Positions 11,352-21,966 of a DNA stretch of 64,000 nucleotides are shown one piece after another. Each line of letters starts with the position of its first letter. The first letter of the stretch is position 1. The position numbers and the translations under genes were made by a program. Source of the DNA: Ypsolopha sequella. Its lineage: Eukaryota; Arthropoda; Insecta; Lepidoptera; Ypsolophidae. Below the pieces are notes generated by a model. It was not told the DNA's origin. It ran no database searches and was given only the letters and a program-made list of their open reading frames with translations. The stretch covers positions 21,827,221 to 21,891,220 of the forward strand of contig OW203986.1 in the NCBI GenBank assembly GCA_934047225.1. The letters run 5' to 3'.

Positions 11352-11485
11352 ATTAAGGCGATATGTAAATGTTTTAGCGTCCCTGTTACTCTACATGCGA
11401 AAAAACTCTCAGTGCGAGAGAGACATGTCGGTTTTTTATAATTATAAAATGCACTCAAGTTGCTATCAAAATTTCGTTTCATTAG
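11352..11485 (+). mobile_element. Partial copy of the TTAAGG element family
   Basis: Starts ttaaggcgatatgtaaatgt and follows the complete copy at 15514-15897 through gcgtccctgttactc, cgagagagac and gttgctatcaaaatttcgtt. The right end is missing. Confidence 0.65.
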
Positions 11486-12201
11486 ATGCTGTTAAAAATA
11501 AATAATAAACTACATGAAATTTACATACCTAGATGGTATAAATAAATAAAAATACATATTCAGTATATAAATACATAATGATATACTCGTAAATACTTAC
11601 AGGATAGGTTGTCGAAGATAGTGCTCTTTTATTTTCCTTTTAAATACACAAATGGAAAGTGTGAGGAAGGGAGTTCCACAGCTTGATGGACTTAAGATTA
11701 AAAGACTTTTCATACGCCCCGGTGTTATGTAAAAGTGTTTTTAAAAGTGAGACCGTGTGAGACCCGACTTTCTTGTCTCTAAAGAAGATGTACTCATAAC
11801 GATTATACTAATGTTTAAATGAAGATTATAAATTTTATAGCGAAACCCATCCATCTATCCATCCTAGCTTTGGATACTCCAATAGTATTTCGTGCAAATG
11901 TAATATGATTTGAGACATTGGGACACGAGTGCTTGATAATAATTTTGCACGAGTGTCGCAATGTCTAATTATGTTCAGTTGCACACAATACTTCATCTAC
12001 GACCATTAAAAGTATCGTCTTTATTTATAATATTTTCAACTAACAATTTCACAAAAAATGAGAAGGAGAACACTCGTTTATGAACCTCAGGTGTGTCGTC
12101 CCGGAAATGCTGCCTTGAAGGCCAATCAGGATAAAAGGGGCGTGGCTAAAGAAATAAGATCAGGATTTATTTCTCGTCTCTATGTTTGATTTGGTCTCTA
12201 G
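11486..12201. other. Stretch with nothing recognised
   Basis: No gene or clear repeat boundary was found. Confidence 0.35.
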
Positions 12202-12343
12202 TGGTTTTATAATAAACTAGGCCAATCGCAGCGTAGTTTCGCGGTGTTATAATGTAATAGTATAACAACGGGGAAACAATCTAGGTACTTATAAAACTGC
12301 TTTTGATTTTGCAATTACCTTATTGCAGTATGGGAGTAAATAA
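12202..12343 (+). repeat. Dispersed repeat, copy 1 of 2
   Basis: Matches 15318-15463 over about 145 bp: gccaatcgcagcgtagtttc, gtgttataatgtaata, ttataaaactgcttttgat and tatgggagtaaata. A shorter third piece may lie at 10395-10447. Confidence 0.6.
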
Positions 12344-12490
12344 ATATTATTAGTGTGCATTTACAAACTAGAAAAGATCAATTATAAACAAATTTTAAGT
12401 ATTGTCACATACATAGGTATAGGTACATGTAGTTGGATATACCGAAATTATATGTTTTACCTTATTTATGTGAATGCAACGCGAGAGTTT

Positions 12491-12800
12491 AAAATTATAA
12501 ATTTCGAGTAAACAAATGTCTTGAAAAAAATCCTCGGGCCAGGATTCGAACCTGCGACCTCTTACCTTGACGACAAGTGCGCCACCGAAGTACTCATACT
12601 AGACCGTTGAACTTTTCCACCATACCTGAACACTGAATTTATGTAACTACTTGATTCAGTAGCTAGTAATGCGCATATTGGACGCCTACGAGGGCCTTAT
12701 GTGAATTTCACGCCTTGTTCTAAGGAACAGATGGCGCTGTTGTCGCTACTGGCTCGAGGACTTTGTTAAAAATATTTGTTTACTTGAAATTTGTTTCTAA
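12491..12800. mobile_element. Inverted-repeat element enclosing a tRNA-like segment
   Basis: The left arm (tttcgagtaaacaaatgtct then cctcggg) is repeated inverted at the right end (ctcgaggac then tttgtttacttgaaa). Just inside the left arm, on the minus strand, lies a tRNA-like B box GGTTCGAATCC (12542-12552) about 30 nt after an A-box-like GGTGGCGCACTTG, followed by a run of Ts. I read it as a tRNA-derived SINE head captured in or forming part of an inverted-repeat element. Confidence 0.45.
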
Positions 12801-13981
12801 ATGATCTTTCATTTCGTTCCCCAATGTATCTATAAGGTCCAGAACTATCGGCAAAATAACTAGACACAAAACAATTAGCCAGGTACACAATTAAACTTTC
12901 CTGCGCTGGACGTTGAACTCCTAAGAATAGTTACAGAATAGACTAACTTTAGACTTTGTCTGTATCACATCTATAGTTGGATCACGATTTCATTTACTGA
13001 CAACACATTCTTTGCCCTTTTAAGTTCTCCTTTCACGATTTACCTCTGGTGAACCACGCTTTTAGTTTCAGCGATATTTTTTCCAAGGCAAATATTTCCA
13101 ACATTATTTTGCTCGTGCCAATGGCTTAAGAAAGTATTTTATATACGACCGAGTTATTTTAAGCTTGTGTAAAAAATATTTCTTTAACCCTTAACTGCAT
13201 GAGATTAACAAAAAAAATAATGTTTTGATTGAAAGAGGGTTTTTACAAATAAAAACGAGAAAAAAATTGCAAATTTAATTTGCGATGAAAGTTTAAATTT
13301 TTTTTTTTTTTTTTTTGTTTATTAGATTCTTGTACTTTTTGATTACTTTTGACTCAAATATCAAAAAACTGTAAAAATATATGCAAGCAGAATATTTATT
13401 AGATTTCTTTTTCCAAAATGCGAGAAAATACTAAAATAAAACAAAAAAAAATATATAAAAATCAAATCTGTTGCCAAACATATTTTTAGCTCATACAATC
13501 ATATAATTGTAATTTTTAACATAAAATTATGTAAATAATAAATATAAAAACCTTTTCGACCCAAGATGCATTTAAGATTTAAGGGTTAACTTATTATAAT
13601 TTATTTTTATCTTTTACCTGTTATTACACCTATATCGACTATATTGTTTTACTTTATTCTGATACAGATCGCAAAAAAATGCTTAATGCTAAAACCTGAT
13701 GATGATGACGATGATCTAGTCCGACCGTTTTCAGTAATGGCGACCCAATAATACTATAATAATCAAACCTACCACAATACTGAAATATTAAATTGAATAT
13801 TTTCATTCATTACTCGCAAATATTTTCTTCCCGAACAACACGAGTGTTATCATAGTATAATCCCTACACGCGCCAAGGGTACCCAGCGAAACTTTCAAAT
13901 AAGAAAATTCCTGTGGAAGGTTAAAAGGCCATGGGCACTGGAAAGGTATTCTGCCGTTAAATTAAAATATATTCTGCAATT
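12801..13981. other. AT-rich stretch without a gene
   Basis: Contains a run of Ts (about 13299-13317) and A/T-rich low-complexity DNA. Nothing else is recognised. Confidence 0.4.
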
Positions 13982-14408
13982 TCAGAAGGTGGGCCATCCA
14001 GCTCAGATGTCATATAAATGCTTTAGGTATTTGTTACGTCCTGGTGGCTTTGATCTCAATGAAACTTTGCACACATCTTCATATATATTTTCCTTCTTCC
14101 CCAGACCACACTCCGACCTATCTCTCATTAAAGAGGAGCAAGATGGCGAGATATTCAAAAAGCGTCGAATATGTGAAATGGTTTCCGGTAAAAACTGTCT
14201 TCCATGAAACGGTAACTGTTTATTTATAGAAAACTGTATAAACTTTCTCTTCTTTACATGAATGACGTTTGTATTTCTCTCTTTTTTAAATTCCAGTATA
14301 GATGACAATTATACAACTTACTAACTTTGCGTAAAAACGAGGCAATATTCACGATATCCTGACAGCCTTTATGATGGTGTTTCATCAAATTTTGCTTTTT
14401 GGGCTGTA
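13982..14408 (+). repeat. About 420-bp dispersed repeat, copy 1 of 2
   Basis: Aligns along its length with 31028-31450: gggccatc, catataaatgctttagg, caagatggcgagatattcaa, catgaaacgg, tttatttatagaaaa, atattcacgatatcctgaca and gatggtgtttcatca. No terminal inverted repeats and no conserved frame are visible, so the open frames here are not called. Family unknown to me. Confidence 0.7.
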
Positions 14409-15317
14409 GAGACGTAGTTAGATGTCGCTAGATAATACTTATGAAAAAACATATGAATAAAATAAGTTGCTGTCTTCACATTCAGTTTTTATCTTTTGTA
14501 TAAATCTTAAGAAATATCCATGCGTAAAAGGGCCTCTTAATACTTATGCGTCGGGTCAGTGTTACTTAATCGTGACGCCACAATAGAGACGACACATCCA
14601 ATATCTGTCTACAAAATATCCACTAATAAAGTAGTAGAAGAATTATCATTACTTGTGAATTGTTAGAAAATAATTTGTTAATACATATTTTAGTTTGCAA
14701 AGTCTCCTTGTATTATTTTCAAGCAATTTCAACTTCATTTTTATAAATTTATTATTATTGATGTACTATTAGTTATATTTTTAAGGCTGTTGTAGGCACC
14801 TGTGACCGAAGTTTTGGGCTTAATCAGCAGGCAGCATGTATTTACCGTACCTATACCTATTTAGTATAATAAAAATAAATTTCAATAAACCGCTGATGGT
14901 ATTTTTTTTTTCAAATTTAGTTTAATTGTGATAATAAATTGTGTTCATTCTGGTTTTCAATATAAGGAAAATTTTGGCAATATTTTAGTGTTATTTTATG
15001 TATAGGTAGTTTTATGAGCTTTCGGTGTTTTTAATTCGAAATATTTTTATTAAAACGTTTAGTGTCAAATGAGACTTGAATTGGAGTCATTGCGAATTGT
15101 AAGTAGTTTAGAAAACTAGATTTTTTATCACAATATAAAAGTTTTAATTTTATGCAATATATTATAAGTAAAATAAATGAATTTTTCGCATATCTATAAT
15201 TTTGCGCCATTTCTCGCAACTTCTAGCAACTTCTAGCAGCTTTTAGCATTTGCTACCAGAAGTGGCACTTGACCCGGAAATCATCAGAGCAGAGGAAGGG
15301 TTCTGATTGGTTATCTA
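14409..15317. other. Stretch with nothing recognised
   Basis: AT-rich; no gene or repeat boundary. Confidence 0.35.
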
Positions 15318-15463
15318 AGTGATGTTATAATAAATTTGGCTAATCACAGCGCAGAATTTCGGTGTTATAATGTAATATTATAACATCGGTCAAACAATGT
15401 AGGGACTTATAAAACCGCTTTTGATGTTGTTATTACCTTATTTTAGTAGAATGGGAGTAAATA
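15318..15463 (+). repeat. Dispersed repeat, copy 2 of 2
   Basis: Partner of 12202-12343 in the same orientation (gtgttataatgtaata, cttataaaaccgcttttgat, atgggagtaaata). It abuts the element that starts at 15465. Confidence 0.6.
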
Positions 15464-15464
15464 A

Positions 15465-16213
15465 AATTGTGAAATACCCGTCTTTTTCTAATTAATCGAA
15501 ACAGAACACTTAAGGCGATATGTAAAAGTTTTGGCGTCCCTGTTACTCCATATGCGAAAAAACCCTCGGGGCGAGAGGGACGGATTCGTGGAAAAGTAGC
15601 AAAAAGTCGGTTTTTTATTAATATAAAATGTACTAAAGTTGCTATCAAAATTTCGTTTAACCTGGTCCTGCATGTCCATATGTTATTCTATATTGTCAAA
15701 CCAGAAGAAATGGTGTTGAAAAGGGCCTCATTTCAATAAATATTTCTATCGAGCCGAATTTCTCCAATAGCGTTTCTGTTTTAACAGATCCCTAGAAAAA
15801 GTTTCCAAAAATAATATACTATTTTATCAAAATAATACATTATTTACTTAAGTAGATATGCAAGTACTTAAAGTGTCGATTTTTTTTCCGTGGCGCCTTA
15901 AATTCAAAATTCATTCAATAGTTATTCAACAAAACATTATTACCTATGGATTGTGTATAGGTATGTTGCCATCGCAGTTTCCATTGGTTCCTGCAAATAA
16001 GAATTTAAATACTTTCTGATACTAAAAAAAAATTAAATTCTAATTTACAGAAACCAATAGAAACTTAGAGATGTAAAATTGTCAACATACACAATACATA
16101 GGTAATAAGGTTTTGTTGAATAACTATTGAGTGAATTTTGAGTTGAAGTGTTCTGTTTCGATTAATAAGAAAAAGGCGGGTTTTTCACAATCCGGCTGCG
16201 AAACCGCTCTTAT
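15465..16213. mobile_element. Inverted-repeat element interrupted by a TTAAGG element
   Basis: The outer element has long inverted repeats: gaaatacccgtctttttct...cgaaacagaacactt on the left and agtgttctgtttcg...aaaaaggcgggttttt on the right, continuing inward through ttcaatagttattcaacaaa. Without the insert it is about 360 bp. Relatives are at 32633-32732 (right end only) and 34885-35172 (left end cut). Confidence 0.8.
15514..15897 (+). mobile_element. 384-bp TTAAGG element nested in the outer element
   Basis: Flanked by TTAA at 15510-15513 and 15898-15901. The relative at 34885 has gaacacTTAAattcaaaatt with a single TTAA, so the insertion site and 4-bp duplication can be read directly. Ends are short inverted repeats (ggcg...cgcc). 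Contains the block gcgaaaaaaccctcggggcg, shared with the other copies at 11352, 25053 (reverse), 26746 and 38672-39532 (reverse). Confidence 0.85.
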
Positions 16214-17979
16214 AACGAGACTTTAATCAAATATAAATAAAGAAATAAAGAATAATCTAGATCGTTTGTGGATTTTATTTTTGTCTATACCTGAACAGTT
16301 TCATTTTTACCTAAGAAGCGTCAGAGGATGGAAGCAGATGGAGGTCTATTGTATCTACCCTAGGGGACGAAAGCATATGTTCGAATATGCAGCAAAAAAA
16401 ATATATGACAAGATACAAAGAAAACACGACGAAAAGGTTTCTTACAATATAAATGAGGTTTTTACAAGGCACCTCGGCACTGTGCACGTATAGAAAGACG
16501 GTTTAATGAGCTATGAGTAGTAGCAACGACGTTGAACATTTTCTTTGAAAACTGTACTCTTTATTTAGCAAGTACACGCCAACCGGCACGCTAAGTATTC
16601 ATTGTAATTGTCGACCTTCACAACTTGAATCTTGAGCCAAGGCAAAAACGCTTTAGTTATTAGCCTAAAAGGTATTATTAATTAATCTTTTTCATATGGT
16701 CGGGCAATAGTAAAAGTAAAATTCTAACGACGCTTGCTAAAGAGCCGGATGTGGGGTTTAACTTTAGTAATTGTTTGTAACTTATACAAGTCGGTTTTGA
16801 CAAAGGAGTCCTTGAAAATATTTGCATGTCGTGAATTTTATTGACGAAAACTACCTTGTTTTGGTCCTTAAATTTGTTATTCATTGTTTGAATTACTCAG
16901 CGCCTTAGTTATTAAAACTTTAAAGTTTAAACATCAACTGCTTGTCATTCTAGAATATAGCTAATATTTTATTTTATAGTAAGTCCTTGCAAACATGCTT
17001 TGGCATATAGTTATTTTGTTTTCTACCTAACAACTTTTGTCTATTAAACATTTGTCTCTAAAAACGCAAAACTGGAATTTGTGTTTAGTTTCGGTCCAAA
17101 ACCACCCTTACTTGGAGCATTCCACCGCAGATTGCGTTCCTTACTGCATCAGAACGACTAAATTATCCATGCAGCTATTTACAGATGCTGCAACTCTTAA
17201 CACGGCTTTGTAAAGGTAAATTTTGCTTGTAAAGAGACAAACAATATCGTGGTTTAACCCCAAATGGGAAAACGCCCGCTTGACATAGACGAAATTGCGA
17301 TTTTAAAGCCTTTAATGAATTAAATTCGTGTAATGAAGCCGGATTTCAGTGACTATTATTGCTAAAATATTATCTCAGATGCTCTAAGCTTAATTGAGAT
17401 CCAACCCTACTTTATTTTTACTCCCCTTTTCTGTCTTTACGGAAATGAAAACCATTACCGCTTTTATGCTCAGCACAGCAAGAAGTAGAAAAGCAGTGTA
17501 TATTTTCTTTTAGTTCGTTGATATTTTCAAGCTAATGTACAGAAACCGAAAAAGAGCAAGCTGGACTGGTAGACTGAGTGTTCCGTAACATGTTTAAAAA
17601 TAATTTATAAATAATGTGATAAGGGCTTTAATAAATTATAATGCATAAACTTTAATTAGACAATTATGTAATTAATTCGACTGACGACGACCATAAGTAG
17701 GTCGAAATATATTTCGACCCTAGTGAACACTTTTTTATTTTTATATTATTATTCTATTTAGACTAATTAATTCAAGATATTTATTTGTTATATTTGTTTC
17801 AAACTTTTCTGATCATTACTGAAACAATTGGATCAAAAAATATCTGAACATATTTTTGAAATAATTATTTTGTTTTAACAAATGTATATAAGCATCTTAA
17901 GTATCTACTGCGTGCATTTATTAAAATGCTTTAGTCTGCCTTTCGTCAATGAAAATATTTTACTCCTTGATAGGTATTG
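16214..17979. other. Stretch with no gene recognised
   Basis: Mostly AT-rich unique-looking DNA. A 20-nt perfect palindrome ggtcgaaatatatttcgacc lies at 17700-17719. Open frames at 16266-16493 and 16678-16884 are unsupported. Confidence 0.4.
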
Positions 17980-18050
17980 AAAAGAAAAGCGCGGAAGCTA
18001 TTTAAAGGGAGAACTGTTCTCCCTTTAAATAGCTTCCGCGCTTTTCTTTT
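17980..18050. repeat. 71-nt perfect palindrome
   Basis: A 35-nt arm (aaaagaaaagcgcggaagct then atttaaagggagaac) is followed by a single T at 18015 and then its exact reverse complement. There is no mismatch in 35 pairs and no loop beyond one base. Described further among the findings. Confidence 0.95.
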
Positions 18051-18567
18051 GCCCTTTTTGGTAAGCTTGATAAAGAAAACAATAGACACTATCTAATTTA
18101 GGAGAATAATGTTGCAGAATTGAGAAGGTAACATGCAGTTGGTGAGATATTTCACAAATGTTGTAACAATTCGTTGGACGAATTGCGTGAACGTTACTAG
18201 GGATGAGAATGACACGGATGGGTATGATACCCGACTACCCGTGCGCGTTTTCTATTACTGGACGGTTAGTCAGATGCACAAAATTCTTTGGACAAACACA
18301 AATTTTCAAATGAGAAATTTCGGTTATTACATGCTCGTAAACATACGTGGTTTCGGAATGATGATGATTACCTAGATTTTAAATACAGTTCTAATCGCGG
18401 CTCAGGCGTTCGCTATCCGATTTTCTTTGTGTATTCAGTGCCTCGAAAACTTTATAAAAACCATGAGAGTCGAGTTACTTTCGCAGTTGAATCTCCAAAC
18501 TTTTTAGCTACTGAAATAAAAATAAAATCAGATAATTGATTTATCAAACATCAAACATATCAATACG
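18051..18567. other. Stretch with nothing recognised
   Basis: Two overlapping plus-strand open frames (18133-18375, 18288-18539) give no recognisable protein. Confidence 0.35.
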
Positions 18568-18695
18568 ACATGAATCCCCGAGGGAGTGTCAGATGTTCCC
18601 AAGCGTGAACTTTGAAATGCAAATCACAGTCCTAACTTGGTACAACCGCTTTTCACCGACGATTGTTACGTCCTAAGCATGATGGGTGGTTAAAG
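18568..18695 (-). mobile_element. Truncated copy of the gtgcccgaag...cttcgggga foldback repeat
   Basis: Read on the minus strand it gives accacccatcatgcttagga, cggtgaaaagcgg and finally ccctcggggattca, as in the copies at 24186-24306 and 36087-36320. Confidence 0.6.
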
Positions 18696-19795
18696 TGACT
18701 TTAACCGATTACAAAAATGGTAGTAAAAGCAAATATTCAATGTCCCCTGGTCAATGACTCTATTCGGAGTGACTTCGAAACAGGAGGGGACAGTTTCTTA
18801 CCGGCCGAGAATTGGAAAACAAGATTGTCTGACCAATCAATAGATGGCGGCACTTGTATCCTACATCACTATATCGTTTTCTACTCTAATAGGTATACGT
18901 ATTTCAAGTTTGGCGATACCATAGTGACGAATTGTTGTAAAATGTGCTGAGGGACGAGACGGTTTTAATAATTAATAACTGTAGGTATGCATTTACTCTA
19001 GGTAGGTATATATTTATGTTAGGATTTAGAATAGGGGCCTATATATGGGTGGCAAGTTCGCTGCTGTACCTGTTGGCACAAATGAATCGAGAGAGGGCTC
19101 CCTTCTCCGGTTGTATTACTTTACTCTTTGCTTCAAAAGGAGTCACACTTATGAAATAGATTCTATTTCGTTCATTTCATGCACGTAACTTACTTACAAA
19201 TTAAAAACCAATATATTGGGCATATGAGTTAGAAAAATTAACACAAAAATTTACAAAATGTCTGAAGACCGCCGTAAATTAATGCAATTTTTTGTATTAC
19301 GAAATATGAGTAAATTCTTATCTATGACAGGGAACGTGTAAATTATTGATTAAGATTACAAAAATATAATATATCTTGTTTATGGATGTTTTTTTACGTT
19401 TTTGAACATCTTTAGAAGACAAAAACGTACAAATATTTCGAAAAATTTTAAGATTCTCCTAAAGTTTTTCCTGGCTCAATTTGTATTTATCTTGTTAAAA
19501 TATTTGTCTATATCAGTTGAAAAAAATAACGTTCATTTTATACACATCTACATAGGTACGGCGTTCCTAGCAAAATTTAGTCGCAAGAATCCAAATTTTT
19601 CTAAACTTCTGGACAATTTTCATTACAAAATGAATTTACAATTTTGACGAGAAATGATCTAATTGAAATAAAAATCTATAATTCTCAACTAATATCTTGC
19701 TACCCTGTCAAAACTTAGGGTTGTCAGAATGTAAAATAATTGACACAAATTACCAAAGCCTCGAACACCGACGAAAAATTTCTTACCTTCAGGGG
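18696..19795. other. Stretch with nothing recognised
   Basis: AT-rich; open frames of 71-81 codons lie here without any support. Confidence 0.35.
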
Positions 19796-19927
19796 GTCTA
19801 GCATAGCAGACCATTTCGAACTTTAACCGCTCGATACAACATGTCTATCCCTCTCGAGGCAGATCAACAGAGTGAGAGAGCACTGTATCACGTGCTATCG
19901 AGATCGATATGGTTTGCTATGCTAGAC
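19796..19927. repeat. Small inverted-repeat element, about 132 bp
   Basis: gtctagcatagcagaccat on the left matches, inverted, atggtttgctatgctagac on the right, with weaker pairing further inward. Confidence 0.6.
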
Positions 19928-20174
19928 TAGCAGGTTGTATTTTGGAGAGTGTGTGCCTAATTCCACCATCTCTCTTTCACCACTGGAATAATCAACGCGC
20001 GGGAAAATCTCACCGCTTATTTTCAATATTCCGACAGCTCGAACGCAACGTTTCAAATCGTCATTGGTCATCCGTACAGGAGACGTGGAACTATACCGGG
20101 GTAGATACCCCAATTATTTAAGAGGATAACCTTAAACCATAATTTATTCTTCCGTTTAAAGAATCTAGCAATTC

Positions 20175-20272
20175 TACATATCGTTGTACAAGAACCAATA
20201 CCGCGAATGTAATTTTTATTATTCTGACATTGTCATACATTCGTGGTATTGGTTTTTGTACGACGATATGTA
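20175..20272. repeat. 98-nt hairpin with 37-nt arms
   Basis: tacatatcgttgtacaagaa...cgcgaatgta pairs with tacattcgtgg...cgacgatatgta with three mismatches and a 24-nt loop. The shape is that of a tiny foldback element; a pre-miRNA-like transcript is possible but unproven. Confidence 0.7.
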
Positions 20273-20564
20273 CTAAATATATTAAAAAAAAATTGTACCT
20301 TTGCCAAAAATATAATAATATATTTTTTATCGAAATAGAGTCTTCAGAAGTCATTAAAATATTGTGAAATAAAAAACCAAAGATCCTAGGTCCCACTGAC
20401 GTGGTGGTGGCCAAGCGTAAGTATGTAAGTACAGTAGCGTTTAAGAACACAATATTACTAAATTTTGTTTAGCAGTCAGATGCTAAAAATGTGATGAGAT
20501 TCTTGGTCTTCCATTTTACCCCATTCTAATCAAAACTATTATTATGGAAACTTTACAGTAGCCT

Positions 20565-20810
20565 CCCGTATCTCAGTTTATAACTTTGTCGCGGCGCGGT
20601 GGCTGCGGCGTGATTGTCAAGTGCTATCAATTTGCGAGGCTCGATCCAACCGAGTGTTTCGAGCGCCGTCCGCTTTTAGACTATTACATTGGTTTTGCCT
20701 CTTTGTTATGCCGCTGTCTAGCGATTAATTTACAGTGAATACTTTATTTGTGAACAGGGTTTGTTTCAAATTTGTCACGTAGTTTTTAACAAATATCTTT
20801 ACGAGTTTTG
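20565..20810 (+). other. Candidate non-coding first exon with a canonical splice donor
   Basis: A GC-rich patch (cgcggcgcggtggctgcggc) sits abruptly in AT-rich DNA and is followed after about 200 bp by ttttg|gtaagtctt at 20811, a full consensus 5' splice site. No long open frame is present. This could be a promoter plus 5' UTR exon of an unseen plus-strand gene, or chance. Confidence 0.25.
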
Positions 20811-21579
20811 GTAAGTCTTTAGAAGGTTAAACAATGAATGTTGAACGTTGAGGAAAAGCTGTGGAATAAACTAGCAGGCAAACACAAAAATTTAATTTGC
20901 GTGAGATACGTCGAAACGCAATATTGGTCGGTAATAAATAGGTGCGTTGGTATGTTAATTTGATACTTCAAAGACCCCTCCCTAACAATCTCTTTTTAAA
21001 TAAATAAAAAGAGATCTTAGAATCTGAAGAAAATAAAAATGTTGACAAAGTAGAGGCCAGGACCACGTGCTATAAGAACCCACACCCTAAATAGAATCCG
21101 AAATCGGAATACTACGCTATCCTCAATCAATCAATCAATCGATTAATTTTTAAATGATTATAACTAGATAATACACACTTAAATAATTTTTTAATGAGAT
21201 ATATTTTGGGCCATTCGGGGCCGGCATCAGTCACAAAGAAGTAAAAAAAAAAAAAAAAAATAACCTATTTACATGATATTAAAAAGAGAGTAAATGAGTC
21301 ACATGGCGCCTTCTCACCGCATCGATATGGTATTAAGTTATTTATTTTACTAATTTATATTCACAATTACTTTCAATATGATTTTACCAATAAGCTGTAG
21401 CAAGGTTCTTAATATTAATAACATTATTTAAGTAACTATATATTTATACATTTACTCTCTGATATATATTATATTATAACAGTTATTTATTTTAATTTTA
21501 TTAATATTATTATTTATATTTGTATAATTTATAGTTACAAACATTATATTATATTATATCCTCCTTATACCACCCCCAT
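20811..21579. other. AT-rich stretch without a gene
   Basis: Contains a run of As (21243-21260) and a short (caat)n tract near 21124-21140. Nothing else recognised. Confidence 0.4.
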
Positions 21580-21848
21580 ATTGTCATAGCATGAGAGGTC
21601 TTCCGCGAAACCTCGTGGTCTGCCGCCAGTCTGAATGCTTCGTGAATCGGCATTCCCAGACTCTTTGTGATGAGGTCAGCCCATCTAGCCGGTTTGCGGC
21701 CACGCGGTTTTCAACAGCCGTCAATTTTCTCGAACAGGATTGTCCATTCCAGGTTGCTGGGTTCTCCCCGCACCAAATGACCAGAATTTTGGAGTGTTCT
21801 TCGGATAAAAATCGACGATAAGCGTTCTTTGTTGTTAATCTTCAAGGA
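21580..21848 (-). pseudogene. LINE (non-LTR retrotransposon) C-terminal coding fragment
   Basis: On the minus strand the translation runs RRTLQNSGHLVRGE..., then LEWTILFEK, one in-frame TGA, then RGRKPARWADLITKSLG, EAFRLAADHEV and RKTSHAMT. The order GH-(L/I)-V-R near the start, then a basic GR(K/R)P..RW block, then an A.DR.W-like block is the usual C-terminal tail after the reverse-transcriptase domain in insect LINE ORF2 proteins. The single stop codon and lack of the RT domain mark it as dead. Its first part lies in the palindrome at 21730-21966. Confidence 0.75.
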
Positions 21849-21966
21849 GTTGAAGATCAACAACAAAGAACGCTTATCGTCGATTTTTATCCGTAGAACA
21901 ATCCAAAATTCTGGTCATTTGGTGCGGAGAGAACAAAGCAACCTGGAATGGACAGTCCTGTTCGAG
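21730..21966. repeat. 237-nt near-palindrome made of LINE sequence
   Basis: The left arm (21730-21845) and right arm (21850-21966) are inverted copies, with about seven differences in some 117 positions and a 4-nt centre (ggag). Both arms encode the same LINE tail (SSIFIRRT.QNSGHLVR). Homology to the LINE stops at the right edge but continues on the left to about 21580. Confidence 0.9.

Noticed and set aside
17700..17719. 20-bp perfect palindrome as a transcription-factor operator
   Set aside because: Single occurrence, AT-rich centre, no gene nearby; short palindromes of this kind are expected by chance or from repeat ends.
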